This document shows, in pieces, positions 25,335 through 34,057 of a stretch of DNA of 64,000 nt. The translations under genes and the position numbers were made by a program. The stretch spans positions 1-64,000 of the forward strand of contig CALIMJ010000010.1 of the NCBI GenBank assembly GCA_938028835.1, written 5' to 3'. The notes below the pieces were generated by a model, which ran no database searches, was not told the DNA's origin, and worked only from the letters and a program-made list of their open reading frames with translations. The stretch is from an uncultured bacterium. Lineage in GTDB: Bacteria > Sysuimicrobiota > Sysuimicrobiia > Sysuimicrobiales > Sysuimicrobiaceae. Position 1 is the stretch's first letter, and each line of letters opens with the position of its first letter.

Positions 25335-25813
25335 CGTCCGCTCCCTCCCCGGGGCTCCAACGGCTCCTCCAGCGCCGCCATTCCCGCGCACTCCTGCGCG
25401 AGGACTTCCAGGACCGCCTGCGTCCGTGCCACGTCCTGCTCGTGGACCAAGAGGTGGTCCCGATGGAAGGTGGAGACCACGGACACCGACACCCCCGCCT
25501 GCGCCAGCCGCTCCGTCACCACCCTCAGGTACCCCACCACGTCCGGGTCCAGCTCCACGTCCAGGGTAATCATCCGGTAGCCTCGCTGGACCGCCCGCGC
25601 CCGCAACCCTCTGCCCACCTGGTCCCACTCCACCTCCCGGCACACCAGGGAGACCTCGTGGGGTGCGAAGGTCAGGCAGAAGGGCGAGTGGAACCGGTGC
25701 GCGCGGCGCTGCAGACGCCCCCGCTCCGTGGGCGGCAGGCTTACCCACACCAAAGGCTCTTGGTGCACCACGACCCGCGTACGGGCCAGCAGCTGCGCCA
25801 CCCTTCGGTCCAT
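25331..25813 (-). CDS. ACT-domain protein (possible amino-acid sensor)
   Basis: A 160-residue protein with a double ACT-like fold: an N-terminal strand set (VVHQEPLVWVSL, HEVSLVCREVEWD) and a C-terminal ACT half (MITLDVELDPDVVGYLRVVTERLAQAGVS-type pattern followed by VSVVSTFHRDHLLVHE). It resembles ACT-type amino-acid sensors with no enzyme domain. ATG 25813 shares its A with the lyase stop (TGATG). Its position between a sulfur amino-acid lyase and a CoA-binding protein suggests sensing of an amino acid such as methionine or cysteine, which is inference. Confidence 0.7.
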   Translation of the reverse strand: MDRRVAQLLARTRVVVHQEPLVWVSLPPTERGRLQRRAHRFHSPFCLTFAPHEVSLVCREVEWDQVGRGLRARAVQRGYRMITLDVELDPDVVGYLRVVTERLAQAGVSVSVVSTFHRDHLLVHEQDVARTQAVLEVLAQECAGMAALEEPLEPRGGSGR

Positions 25814-26979
25814 CACGCCAGCGCCTGGTCCAGGTCCTCCAGCAGGTCCTCCAAATCCTCGATGCCCACCGCCACCCGAATGAGGCCGTCCGAGATCCCC
25901 GCCCGCAGCCGCTCGTCCCTCGGCACGTGCACGTGTGTGGTACTGGCGGCGTGCGTGACGAGGGAGTGCACGCCGCCCAGGCTCACGGCCAGCTTCATCC
26001 ACCGGAGCCGCTCCACCACCCGGCGGCCAGCCTCCAGCCCCCCGGCCACCTCGAAGCTCAGGACGCCGCCGAAGCCCCGCATCTGTCGGCGCGCTACCTC
26101 GTGCCCCGGATGATCCCCCAGACCCGGGTAGTACACCCGCTCGACCCGGGGATGGCGACGGAGGAACTCAGCCACCGCCTGCGCGGTGACGTTCTGCCGC
26201 TCAACCCGCAGGCCCATCGTCTGCATCCCCGTGAGGAGCAGCCACGCGGAGAAGGGATCTGCGCAACCGCCAAACACCCGCAGTTGCTCCCGCCACGCGG
26301 GCAGAAAGCTTGCCGGTCCGGCCACCGCGCCCAGCACCAGGTGGTGGTGGCCTCCCAGGTACTTGGTGGCGCTGTGCACCACCACGTCCACTCCCAGGGC
26401 GAGGGGCTGCGTGTTGTACGGCGTTGCGAAGGTGTTGTCCGCCACGCACACCGCGCCCGCCTCCCGGCTCAGCTGCGCCACGGCCCGGATGTCGGTGATG
26501 GCCAGCACCGGGTTCGCGGGAGTTTCCACGTACACCAACCGCGTGTTGGGGCGCAGGGCCCGCGCGTAGTTTTCGGGGTCGGTGGGGTCCACGAAGGTAG
26601 TCTGGATCCCCAGCCGTGGTAGGACCTTCCCGAACAACTCGAACGTGCCCGAGTACACGCACTCTGCGCACACCACGTGGTCGCCCGTGCGCACCACGGA
26701 CAGCACCGCCACGCTCACCGCAGCCATGCCGGACGCAGTCAAGACGCACGCCTCCGCCCCTTCCAGGGCGGCCACGCGTTGCTCCGCCAGCCGCACCGTG
26801 GGGTTGCCCCACCGGGTGTAGAAGGCCTCCGAGTACGAAGCGGCCCGCCGGGCGCCTTCCTCCACCGTGGGGAAGGCGAACGTGGAGGTTTGGTAGATGG
26901 GCGGTGCCACCGCCCCGTGGGGATCTACGAGGTCCCCCGCGTGGGCCGCCAGGGTGTTGAAGCCAGGCTTGCGTCCCAT
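25813..26979 (-). CDS. Cys/Met-metabolism PLP enzyme (methionine gamma-lyase / cystathionine gamma-synthase family)
   Basis: A 388-residue fold-type I PLP enzyme. Residues seen: YTRWGNPTVRLAEQRVAALEG, TASGMAAVSVAVLS, the Schiff-base lysine in VVHSATKYLGGHHHLVLGAV and the C-terminal SLGGVHSLVTHAAS plus IRVAVGIEDLEDLLEDL. The family cleaves or forms C-S bonds of methionine, homocysteine or cystathionine; the sequence alone does not tell lyase from synthase. Start ATG 26979. It is the first gene of a coupled trio with the ACT and CoA-binding proteins. Confidence 0.9.
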   Translation of the reverse strand: MGRKPGFNTLAAHAGDLVDPHGAVAPPIYQTSTFAFPTVEEGARRAASYSEAFYTRWGNPTVRLAEQRVAALEGAEACVLTASGMAAVSVAVLSVVRTGDHVVCAECVYSGTFELFGKVLPRLGIQTTFVDPTDPENYARALRPNTRLVYVETPANPVLAITDIRAVAQLSREAGAVCVADNTFATPYNTQPLALGVDVVVHSATKYLGGHHHLVLGAVAGPASFLPAWREQLRVFGGCADPFSAWLLLTGMQTMGLRVERQNVTAQAVAEFLRRHPRVERVYYPGLGDHPGHEVARRQMRGFGGVLSFEVAGGLEAGRRVVERLRWMKLAVSLGGVHSLVTHAASTTHVHVPRDERLRAGISDGLIRVAVGIEDLEDLLEDLDQALA

Positions 26980-27101
26980 CGAAGTCCGTCCCTCCCCTCT
27001 GCGTGGGCCGCGACCCTGTCCGGTCCGGTGGAACCCAACCCCGGCGCCGCAGGCCGGAGCCTCCCGGCCGCCCGGCAGGCCGGGCCTCCCCGGACAGGCG
27101 G

Positions 27102-27989
27102 CTAGCGCCCGGCCGCGCCCTCCACCGCCGTGCCCGCGGGACCCGCGCGGAGCTGCGCGAGCACGATCCCGATCAGGATGAGCCCGGCCCCCGTCCACTG
27201 GGACGGGCTCAGGCTTTCGCCGAGCCACCACCGTGCCAGCAGCGCGGCCGACACGGGCTCCGCGGTGAACACCAGGCCCACGTGGGTGGGGGAGGTGAAC
27301 CGTTGCGCCCACGACTGCACCGTGAACGCCGCAGCGCTGGCCAGCACCCCCATCCCCACCACCGCGAACCACACCTCGCCCGGGACGTTCGCCGGAACCG
27401 GCTCGGCGGCCGCGAAGGCCGCCGAGCCCGCCGCGGCCACCAGCATCTGCACACTGCCCAGGGAGCCCGCGGGAAGCCGCGGGGCCACCGCGTCCAGCAG
27501 GAGGATGTGCACCGCGAAGGACCCGGCGCAAGCCACCAGCAAAAGCTCCGGGCCTCCCAGGCCGGCCGGACCGCCGGTCAGGAGCGCGAGACCGGCTGTA
27601 CCCGCCAGGATCCCCCCCCACTCCCAGGGGCTGGGGCGCCGACCCCACAGCGCTCCCAGCAGGGGCACCAGCACCACGAACAGCCCCGTCAGGAACGCGG
27701 CGTCCGTGGCCCCTGATCCCTGAAGGCCCAGGGTCTGTAGCGCGTAGCCGGCGGTGAGGGCCAAACCGACCCCCACGCTGCGAGCCCAGTCTTCCCGCGG
27801 CGCATGCGCCAGCTGTCGCCAGGACAGGGGCAGCAGGACGCTGGACGCCACCGCGAAGCGGACCGCGAGGTACCAGAAGGGCGGCAGGACCTCCAGGATA
27901 CGCTTCGCCAGTGGGAAGGTGGTGCCCCATACCACCGCCACCGCCAGCAGCGCCAGGTCCGCCAACGCTCCGCGTGCCGCCGTCGACAC
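27102..27989 (-). CDS. EamA/DMT-family transporter
   Basis: A 295-residue membrane protein with ten predicted helices in two EamA repeats: LLAVAVVWGTTFPLAKRIL with FWYLAVRFAVAS at the start, and LVACAGSFAVHILLLD with VFTAEPVSAALLARWWLGE in the second half. These exporters move amino acids or other small metabolites. I start at GTG 27989; it is divergent from nfo, with only 41 nt between the two start codons. Confidence 0.88.
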   Translation of the reverse strand: MSTAARGALADLALLAVAVVWGTTFPLAKRILEVLPPFWYLAVRFAVASSVLLPLSWRQLAHAPREDWARSVGVGLALTAGYALQTLGLQGSGATDAAFLTGLFVVLVPLLGALWGRRPSPWEWGGILAGTAGLALLTGGPAGLGGPELLLVACAGSFAVHILLLDAVAPRLPAGSLGSVQMLVAAAGSAAFAAAEPVPANVPGEVWFAVVGMGVLASAAAFTVQSWAQRFTSPTHVGLVFTAEPVSAALLARWWLGESLSPSQWTGAGLILIGIVLAQLRAGPAGTAVEGAAGR

Positions 27990-28030
27990 GCCACCAGGAT
28001 ACCGCTCGGGCCACCGAGTACAGTACCACC

Positions 28031-28876
28031 GTGCGGTTCGGCGCCCACGTGTCCATCCGGGGCAGGATCTACGAGGCCGCAGACCGGGCGGCCCGCCTGG
28101 GCTGCGAGTGCCTGCAGATCTTCGTGGGCAATCCCCGCAGCTGGCGGGAAGTCCACTACCCACCGGAGGACCTCGCCGAGTTGCGGCGGCGGTGTCGGAG
28201 GTTCGGGCTCCGGCCTCTGGTGGCGCACGCAGCGTACCTGGTTCACCTCGCCGCCGACGGCGAGCTGTACGAGCGGTCGGTGCGCCACCTGGCTCACGCC
28301 CTGCGAATCGTGGAGGAAGCGGGAGGGCTGGGCGTGGTCACCCACCTGGGAAGCCGCCGGGGGCTGCCGCTGGCGCGCGCGGTGCGGCGGGTGGCCCGGG
28401 CGGTGGGGCTCGCGCTGGGTGGTTCGCAGCGCGCCTGGATCTTGCTGGAGGGCAGCGCGGGTCGTACCCTGGGAGCGACCTTTGAGGAGCTACGCATGGT
28501 CCTGGACGCCCTGCACGGACACCCCCGGGTGGGGGTCTGCCTGGACACGGCCCACCTGTTCGCCGCGGGGTGGGACCTCCGCACCGCGGAGGGCGTGGAC
28601 GCTACGCTGGCGGCATTCCAGGAACGGGTCGGGCTAGCCCGGCTGAAGTTGGTGCACCTGAACGACTCCCGCTCGGACCTCGCCAGCGGCGTCGACCGCC
28701 ACGAGAACATCGGTGAGGGCCGCATCGGTCTAGAAGGATTCCGAGCCTGGATCCACCACCCCAGCCTGAAACCCCTGAGCGGCGTGATCGAGACCCCGGG
28801 GTTCGACCGCATGGGACCGGACCGGGCGAACCTGCAGCGGTTGAAGCGCCTGCGGGAGGGGGGGGCGCCACGGTGA
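28031..28876 (+). CDS. nfo: Endonuclease IV (AP endonuclease)
   Basis: A 281-residue TIM-barrel AP endonuclease for base-excision repair. N-terminus RFGAHVSIRG; metal ligands in PLVAHAAYLVHLA, EGSAGRTLG, VCLDTAHLFAAGWD, HLNDSRSDL and DRHENIGEGRIG, ending with VIETPG. GTG 28031 has no ribosome site; a TACAGT -10 element ends 6 nt before it, so the transcript is probably leaderless. The next small gene overlaps its stop (GTGA). Confidence 0.9.
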   Translation: MRFGAHVSIRGRIYEAADRAARLGCECLQIFVGNPRSWREVHYPPEDLAELRRRCRRFGLRPLVAHAAYLVHLAADGELYERSVRHLAHALRIVEEAGGLGVVTHLGSRRGLPLARAVRRVARAVGLALGGSQRAWILLEGSAGRTLGATFEELRMVLDALHGHPRVGVCLDTAHLFAAGWDLRTAEGVDATLAAFQERVGLARLKLVHLNDSRSDLASGVDRHENIGEGRIGLEGFRAWIHHPSLKPLSGVIETPGFDRMGPDRANLQRLKRLREGGAPR

Positions 28877-29109
28877 GTCCGATCCGCTGCGCGTACCACC
28901 CGGACCGCGACGCCCTGCAGTACTGCAACCGGTGCGGGAAGCCCATCTGCAACGACTGCGTGGTGCGCGGCGCCGGCGGCAACCTGTGCCGGTCCTGTGC
29001 CGAGGGGCTGCGCCGCCCCGGCCGGCCGCGCTCCGCCCAGACGTGGCTGTGGGTCGCCGCGGGGCTCGCCCTGCTGCTCCTGTGGTTGCTGCCCCGCGTG
29101 CTGCGCTGA
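28873..29109 (+). CDS. Small zinc-binding (B-box-like) membrane protein
   Basis: 78 residues: a B-box-type zinc motif with CAYHPDRDALQYCNRCGKPIC, NDCVV and LCRSCAEG (C-x2-H, C-x2-C, C-x2-C, C-x2-C pairs), then a basic linker and one C-terminal membrane helix (TWLWVAAGLALLLLWLLP). Proteins with an N-terminal B-box and a membrane tail are common as uncharacterised bacterial proteins. GTG 28873 overlaps the nfo stop. Confidence 0.75.
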   Translation: MSPIRCAYHPDRDALQYCNRCGKPICNDCVVRGAGGNLCRSCAEGLRRPGRPRSAQTWLWVAAGLALLLLWLLPRVLR

Positions 29110-29121
29110 GCGGCGGCGCAA

Positions 29122-30129
29122 CTAGGTCCGGCCTACCGCGGGCTCCCCGGCGTCGAAGCGCAGGAAGGCGGCTTCCAGGGCCAGGCGCGGGTTGACGTTC
29201 CGCCGGATGGCCCAGCGGGCTTCCTCCAGGGCGTCCAGCCTGCGGCGCAGGGCACGGCGGTCCAGGGTCTCCGACAGTTCCTCGACCTGCCCCTGGCGAT
29301 CCACGTTCACCAGCAGGGAGGGGTCCCCGGTTTCCTTCCACACCAGCAGGTCCCGGTACCACAGGGCGGCCACCTCCAGCCTTTCCAGCAGCCTCGAGCG
29401 GTCCTGGGCGAGGAACTCGCACGCCTGCAGGGCCGCCAGGAGCCCCTCCCGCTCGGCCCGCACCAGGCTGTCGATCACCGCGTCCCGGTCCCGTAGCGCC
29501 TCGGGGTCCCTGGACCAAGCCGCGGCGCGGGCGGCGCGCCCCGCCGAAAGGGCAGCCAGCACCCGCGCTCGGGCGGGGTCGACCCCGAACTGCACCCGCA
29601 GGGCGTGCTCGATCTGGCTGATGGGCACCAGGTTGAACCGCACCAACTGACAGCGGGACACCACCGTGGGCAGCAGGGCCTGCGCGGACTCCACCACCAG
29701 TACCAGCACCACCCGATCGGGCGGTTCCTCCAACAGCTTCAGGAGGCTGTTCTGAGCTTCTGCCAGCATGGCGTCCGCCGGGCAGAAGACAAACACCTTC
29801 CACCGCCCCTCGTGGGGGCCGTACGCGGCCTCCCGCCGCACCTCCCGGACCTGGTCGATGCCGATGGTGGTCTTGCCCTCCAGGGGGCGCACCCACCGCA
29901 CGTCCGGGTGGACGTCGGATGTGACTTTCCGGCAGGGCTCACAGACCCCGCAGCTGTCCTCCTGGTAGCGCTCGCACTGGAGCGCCTGCGCGAAGGCCGC
30001 GGCGGCCTCCGACCGGCCGGTGCCCGCGGGCCCCGCGAACAGGTAGGCGTGGTGGACGCGCCCGCTCCGCAGGGCCGACCGCAACAGCCCGATGGCGTGG
30101 TGTTGGTCCAGAACGTCCGCGAACCGCAC
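29122..30129 (-). CDS. holB: DNA polymerase III delta-prime subunit
   Basis: A 335-residue clamp-loader subunit. Walker A-like FAGPAGTGRSEAAAAFA at 30-46, a zinc module CERYQEDSCGVCEPC near 52-67, FVFCPADAMLAEAQNSLLKLLEEPP (sensor region) and the SRC motif in VVSRCQLVRF. The GTGR-S replacement of the P-loop lysine is typical of delta-prime, which does not hydrolyse ATP. It starts at GTG 30129, 8 nt after darA. Confidence 0.88.
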   Translation of the reverse strand: MRFADVLDQHHAIGLLRSALRSGRVHHAYLFAGPAGTGRSEAAAAFAQALQCERYQEDSCGVCEPCRKVTSDVHPDVRWVRPLEGKTTIGIDQVREVRREAAYGPHEGRWKVFVFCPADAMLAEAQNSLLKLLEEPPDRVVLVLVVESAQALLPTVVSRCQLVRFNLVPISQIEHALRVQFGVDPARARVLAALSAGRAARAAAWSRDPEALRDRDAVIDSLVRAEREGLLAALQACEFLAQDRSRLLERLEVAALWYRDLLVWKETGDPSLLVNVDRQGQVEELSETLDRRALRRRLDALEEARWAIRRNVNPRLALEAAFLRFDAGEPAVGRT

Positions 30130-30137
30130 CCCGTCCC

Positions 30138-30467
30138 CTACACGCGTTCCACCCGATCCACGTCCAGCACGAACACCACCGCACCACCCACCTGGACCTT
30201 CACGGGGTACGCGGCGTAGGCGTCCACAGGTTCCGCCACCGGCGGGATCGGGCTCATCAGCTGCTCCCGGACCTGGCAGGTCCGCCGCACCACCTCCAGG
30301 ACCCGTTCCACGTCCGGGTCCTCCACTCCGATGAGGACCGTGGCGTTGCCGCTCCGGAGGAAGCCGCCCGTGGAGGCCAGCAGGGTGGACTGGAATCCCG
30401 ACTCCGTGAGCGCGTCCATCAGCCTTCCGGAGTCCTTCTCCTGCACGATGGCCAGCACGAGCTTCAT
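30138..30467 (-). CDS. darA: Cyclic-di-AMP receptor protein DarA (PstA/YaaQ)
   Basis: A 109-residue PII-like protein: KLVLAIVQEKDSGRLMDAL at the N-terminus, then TESGFQSTLLASTGGFLRSGNATVLIGV, the signature c-di-AMP loop region. DarA proteins bind c-di-AMP as trimers; their output is unresolved. ATG 30467 overlaps the tmk stop (ATGA), and the order tmk-darA-holB is the one found in Bacillota. Its presence suggests that the organism makes c-di-AMP, although no cyclase is in the window. Confidence 0.92.
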   Translation of the reverse strand: MKLVLAIVQEKDSGRLMDALTESGFQSTLLASTGGFLRSGNATVLIGVEDPDVERVLEVVRRTCQVREQLMSPIPPVAEPVDAYAAYPVKVQVGGAVVFVLDVDRVERV

Positions 30468-31099
30468 GCGCCCACCCGCTTCACCAGCGGCCGCACCGCC
30501 TCCCACACCCGCTCCGCTACCCGGTCGGGGTCCTCCTCCGCCCGGACCACGCGGATGCGCGGGTCTTCGCGGCTCAGGCACAGATACCCTTCTCGCACCC
30601 GCCGGTGGAACTCCAGCCCTTCCCGCTCGATCCGGTCGCGGCTAGACACGCCCTTCTCTGTGTCCCGCTCCAGGCCCACTTCTGCGGGCAGGTCCAGCAG
30701 GACCACCAGGTCTGGAACCAGTCCCCCGGTGGCCAGCTCGTTCACCCGCCAGACCACCTCCGCGCCCAGGCCGCGGCCATACCCCTGGTACGCCACGGAG
30801 GCGTACACACAGCGGTCGGACAGCACTACCGCACCCCGGTCCAGGGCCGGGCGTACCACTTCCCGTATCAACTGGGCCCGGGCGGCGGCGAACAGCAGCG
30901 TCTCGGCCTCGGGCGTCATGGCGACGTTCGCGGGATCCGCCAGGAGGGATCGGACCTGCTCGCCCAGCGCGGTCCCACCGGGTTCCCGGACTTCCACGAC
31001 CTCCAAACCCATCTGTCGGAGGCGGGCGGCCAGCCGCCGGAGCTGGGTAGTCTTCCCGGAGCCCTCCGGTCCCTCCAGGGCGATATAAAGCCCCCTCAC
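30464..31099 (-). CDS. tmk: Thymidylate kinase
   Basis: A 211-residue dTMP kinase: P-loop LEGPEGSGKTTQLRRLAARL at 8-27, the DRx motif SDRCVYASVAYQGYGRGLG, and the LID region. It converts dTMP to dTDP for DNA synthesis. It begins 13 nt after the R3H ATPase and its stop overlaps darA. Confidence 0.93.
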   Translation of the reverse strand: MRGLYIALEGPEGSGKTTQLRRLAARLRQMGLEVVEVREPGGTALGEQVRSLLADPANVAMTPEAETLLFAAARAQLIREVVRPALDRGAVVLSDRCVYASVAYQGYGRGLGAEVVWRVNELATGGLVPDLVVLLDLPAEVGLERDTEKGVSSRDRIEREGLEFHRRVREGYLCLSREDPRIRVVRAEEDPDRVAERVWEAVRPLVKRVGA

Positions 31100-31112
31100 C
31101 GGGCCCCGTCCC

Positions 31113-32729
31113 CTACCGCGGGTAGATGACCACCCGGCGGAAGGGCTCCTCGCCCTTGCTCTCGGAGGACAACCCGTACCGCTGGACCAGCTGGTGCTGG
31201 AGCCTGCGGATGTAGGCGTTCTGCGGGGACAGCTCCACAGGCTGGGCCTCCTCCAGTACCTCCCGGATGGCGTCCTCCACCTCCCTCAGGGCCGCCTCCT
31301 GGTCGTCTAGGTAGTCCCCCACGTCGAACAGGGACCGCAGGAACGCCTCGAGCTGTGTCACGGTGTTGCTCCGCACCACGTGCAGCGGCATGCCGCGCAG
31401 CTGCGCGTCCCGCAGCCGCTTGGGCTGGCGCTTCTCCTGGGACTTCACCGTCACCACGAGGTCTGCTTCCTCCAGGTGATCCACCACGTAGGCGGGAACC
31501 CGCAGCTCCCGGATGGCGCGCTCCAGTCGGTTGCGGCTCACCGCATACGGGTAGATCCGCAGGACCTTGCGGCCCGGCCGCTCCCCGGAATCCGGAGGCT
31601 GGGCGGCGAACGGGCCCTGGGGGGCGAAGGTGTCCACCCGCACCTGCGAGGGCTGGATCTCCACCCCGCCCTCCGTGGTCCGGACCCGGACCTCCGGCCT
31701 GGGGGGGATCCCCCGCAGGAACCGGTCCACCACCTCCGCCACGTTGTGGTGGACCGCCAGCTTGTCCTTCTCCTGGATCTCGATCACCACGTCGAAGGTA
31801 GGCGGTGCCTTGCGCTCCAGCACCGTCTTCTGGGTCCCCCGGCGGCGCGCCTCCTCGTCGGACAGGGTCACCGCCTGGATCCCCCCCACCAGGTCGCACA
31901 GGGTGGGGTTCTGCAGGAGGTTGTCCAGGGTGTTGCCGTGCGCGGTGGCAATCAGCTGCACTCCCCGCTCCGCGATGGTCCGCGCGGCCAGGGCCTCCGC
32001 CTCGGTGCCGATCTCGTCGATCACGATCACCTCAGGCATGTGGTTCTCCACCGCCTCGATCATCACCGCGTGCTGGAGGGACGGCTCGGGCACCTGCATC
32101 CGCCGTGCCCGGCCGATGCCCGGGTGGGGGATGTCGCCGTCCCCCGCGATCTCGTTGGAGGTGTCCACCACGACCACCCGCTTGCCCAGCTCATCCGCCA
32201 GGACCCGCGCGGCCTCCCGCAGCAACGTGGTCTTGCCCACTCCCGGCCGGCCCAGCAGCAGGATGGACTCCCCCGCCTCGATGACGTCCCGTACGATGTC
32301 CACGGTGCCGTACACCGCGCGCCCCACCCTGCACGTGAGGCCCACGATCTCCCCCATGCGGTTGCGGATGGCCGAGATGCGGTGGAGGGTCCGCTCGATC
32401 CCGGCCCGGTTGTCCTTGCCGAACCGCCCCACCCGCTGCGCCACGTACGCGAGGTCCTCGCGGGTCACCTCCCGCACCGGCAGAACCTGTGTGCCGTCCG
32501 TGAAGCGGGCCTCCGGGACCCGGCCCAGGTCCATCACCACCTCCAGGAGGGTGTCGCGCCGGTCCAGGCGCTCTACGGCCTCCCGGATGTGCGGCGGTAA
32601 CACCGCCAGCAGCGCCTCCAGGTCGTCCGTGATGCTGATCTGCCGGGTAGCCAAAGCCCTCACCCGTTCGGGCGGCGACTCCGCCCCCGTCCGCTGCCAG
32701 GGATGCCCGTACGTGCGCAGCGTCGCCAA
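31113..32729 (-). CDS. R3H-domain AAA ATPase (SpoIIIAA/Ycf45-like)
   Basis: A 538-residue protein. Central RecA-type ATPase: Walker A LLGRPGVGKTTLLREAARVL near 158-177, Walker B MPEVIVIDEIG near 228-238, and GVQLIATAHGNTLDNLL. C-terminal nucleic-acid-binding segments include an R3H-like part. Homologs with this layout occur in cyanobacteria and other Terrabacteria and resemble SpoIIIAA; their role is unknown but linked to single-stranded nucleic acid. The start codon appears to be TTG 32729 with GAGGAGGGG 7 nt upstream. A terminator hairpin lies immediately upstream, so expression may depend on readthrough or on a promoter in the 80 nt before it. Confidence 0.85.
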   Translation of the reverse strand: MATLRTYGHPWQRTGAESPPERVRALATRQISITDDLEALLAVLPPHIREAVERLDRRDTLLEVVMDLGRVPEARFTDGTQVLPVREVTREDLAYVAQRVGRFGKDNRAGIERTLHRISAIRNRMGEIVGLTCRVGRAVYGTVDIVRDVIEAGESILLLGRPGVGKTTLLREAARVLADELGKRVVVVDTSNEIAGDGDIPHPGIGRARRMQVPEPSLQHAVMIEAVENHMPEVIVIDEIGTEAEALAARTIAERGVQLIATAHGNTLDNLLQNPTLCDLVGGIQAVTLSDEEARRRGTQKTVLERKAPPTFDVVIEIQEKDKLAVHHNVAEVVDRFLRGIPPRPEVRVRTTEGGVEIQPSQVRVDTFAPQGPFAAQPPDSGERPGRKVLRIYPYAVSRNRLERAIRELRVPAYVVDHLEEADLVVTVKSQEKRQPKRLRDAQLRGMPLHVVRSNTVTQLEAFLRSLFDVGDYLDDQEAALREVEDAIREVLEEAQPVELSPQNAYIRRLQHQLVQRYGLSSESKGEEPFRRVVIYPR

Positions 32730-32748
32730 CGCTGGTCCCCTCCTCTGT

Positions 32749-32783
32749 AAAAAACGACGGGAGGGGCTTGCGCCCTCCCGTCG
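32749..32783 (-). terminator. Intrinsic terminator after rlmI
   Basis: On the minus strand an 11-bp perfect stem CGACGGGAGGG/CCCTCCCGTCG (32783-32773 with 32765-32755) and a 7-nt loop are followed by TTTTTT (32754-32749). It lies between rlmI and the R3H ATPase and may end the rlmI transcript or attenuate the next operon; a TAGAAT -10-like element occurs upstream at 32837-32832. Confidence 0.85.
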
Positions 32784-32864
32784 GCCGCTCCGCGAAACCT
32801 CGGTCTCCGGACCGCCACGTCGGTCGCCCCTATTCTACCTGCCCGCCCCCGCCCCCGCCACGCC

Positions 32865-34052
32865 CTACGAGACCGCCTGCAGGACGAAGCACTTCAGGTA
32901 GCGGGTCTCCGGCATGGCGGCCAAGGCCGGGTGGTCCCGCGCCTGGGATCGGTGTTCCACCAGCCGCAGGCGCCGGCCCGCGTCCCGGGCGGCGTCCAGG
33001 ACCACGCCCCACAGGCTGGCGTCGTCCACGTGGTGGGAGCACGAGCACGTGACCAGGAAGCCCCCGGGGCGAAGCAGCTTGAGGGCCCACAGGTTGATGT
33101 CCCGGTAGCCCGACAGCGCCCGGGGGACCGCCTCCTTGCGGCGTGCGAACGCGGGTGGGTCCACCACCACCCAGTCGAAGGACCGCCCCTCCCTGGCGAG
33201 TGCCCGCAGCTCGTCGAAGGCGTTGGCCACCCGGTACTCGCAGCGATCCCCCACGCCGTTCAGCCCGGCGTTCTCCCGGGCCAGCCGGACCGCCTCCTCG
33301 CTCACCTCGATGCCCAGCACGGACCGGGCACCCGCCAGGGCCGCGTGCACCCCGAAGGCACCCGTGTAGCTGAATACCTCCAGCGCCTCCGCCCCGCGGG
33401 CGGGACCCGCCACGCTCAACCGGTTCTCTCGCTGGTCGCAGAACCACCCCGTCTTCTGCCCCCCTTGAACGTCCACCACGAACCGGGCGGGTCCCTCCTG
33501 CACGACCTGACGCAGGTCCGCCTCACCCCGGACGAACCCCTGGTGCCGGGGCAGGCCCTCCAGCTCCCGCGCGTGGGGGTCGTTGCGCAGGTACACGGCC
33601 CGGCAGCCCGTGAGGGATAGCAGGAGGTCTGCCAGCAGCTCCTTGCGCACGTCCATGCCCACGGCCAGGGTCTGCATCACCAGCAGGTCGTTGTAGCGAT
33701 CCACCACCAAGCCCGGGAGCAGGTCCCCCTCCCCGTACACGAGCCGGTACGCCGTAGTCCCCGACACCACCCGCTCCCGCAGCCGCAACGCCTCCCGCAG
33801 CCGGCGCTCGAAGAACGCCTCGTCCACCGGCTCCTCGCGGTCCGTCAGCAGGCGCACCCGGATGGCGGACTGCGGGCTGAAGGTGCCCCGGCCCAGGAAC
33901 TCGTTGCGCCACGACCTTACGTCCACCACCTCGCCGGGTGCCGGGTCGCCGTGGACCTCCTCCACCTCGCCCGCGTACACCCACAGGTGACCGGCCCGCA
34001 GCCGGCGGTCCCGGCCGCGCCGCAGCACCACCGCGGGAGTGCGCGCGGCCAT
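32865..34052 (-). CDS. rlmI: 23S rRNA (cytosine-C5) methyltransferase, RlmI family
   Basis: A 395-residue class I SAM methyltransferase with an N-terminal PUA domain (LRRGRDRRLRAGHLWVYAGEV) and the EEHD-like linker (YRLVYGEGDLLPGLVVDRY). SAM motif: EALEVFSYTGAFGVHAALAGA near 235-255; catalytic motifs VVVDPPAFARRK and VTCSCSHHV carry the conserved proline pair and cysteine. It makes m5C in 23S rRNA in related bacteria. It ends in a strong terminator 80 nt downstream and begins 5 nt after the endonuclease Q stop, so these genes form one unit. Confidence 0.9.
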   Translation of the reverse strand: MAARTPAVVLRRGRDRRLRAGHLWVYAGEVEEVHGDPAPGEVVDVRSWRNEFLGRGTFSPQSAIRVRLLTDREEPVDEAFFERRLREALRLRERVVSGTTAYRLVYGEGDLLPGLVVDRYNDLLVMQTLAVGMDVRKELLADLLLSLTGCRAVYLRNDPHARELEGLPRHQGFVRGEADLRQVVQEGPARFVVDVQGGQKTGWFCDQRENRLSVAGPARGAEALEVFSYTGAFGVHAALAGARSVLGIEVSEEAVRLARENAGLNGVGDRCEYRVANAFDELRALAREGRSFDWVVVDPPAFARRKEAVPRALSGYRDINLWALKLLRPGGFLVTCSCSHHVDDASLWGVVLDAARDAGRRLRLVEHRSQARDHPALAAMPETRYLKCFVLQAVS

Positions 34053-34057
34053 CCTGC

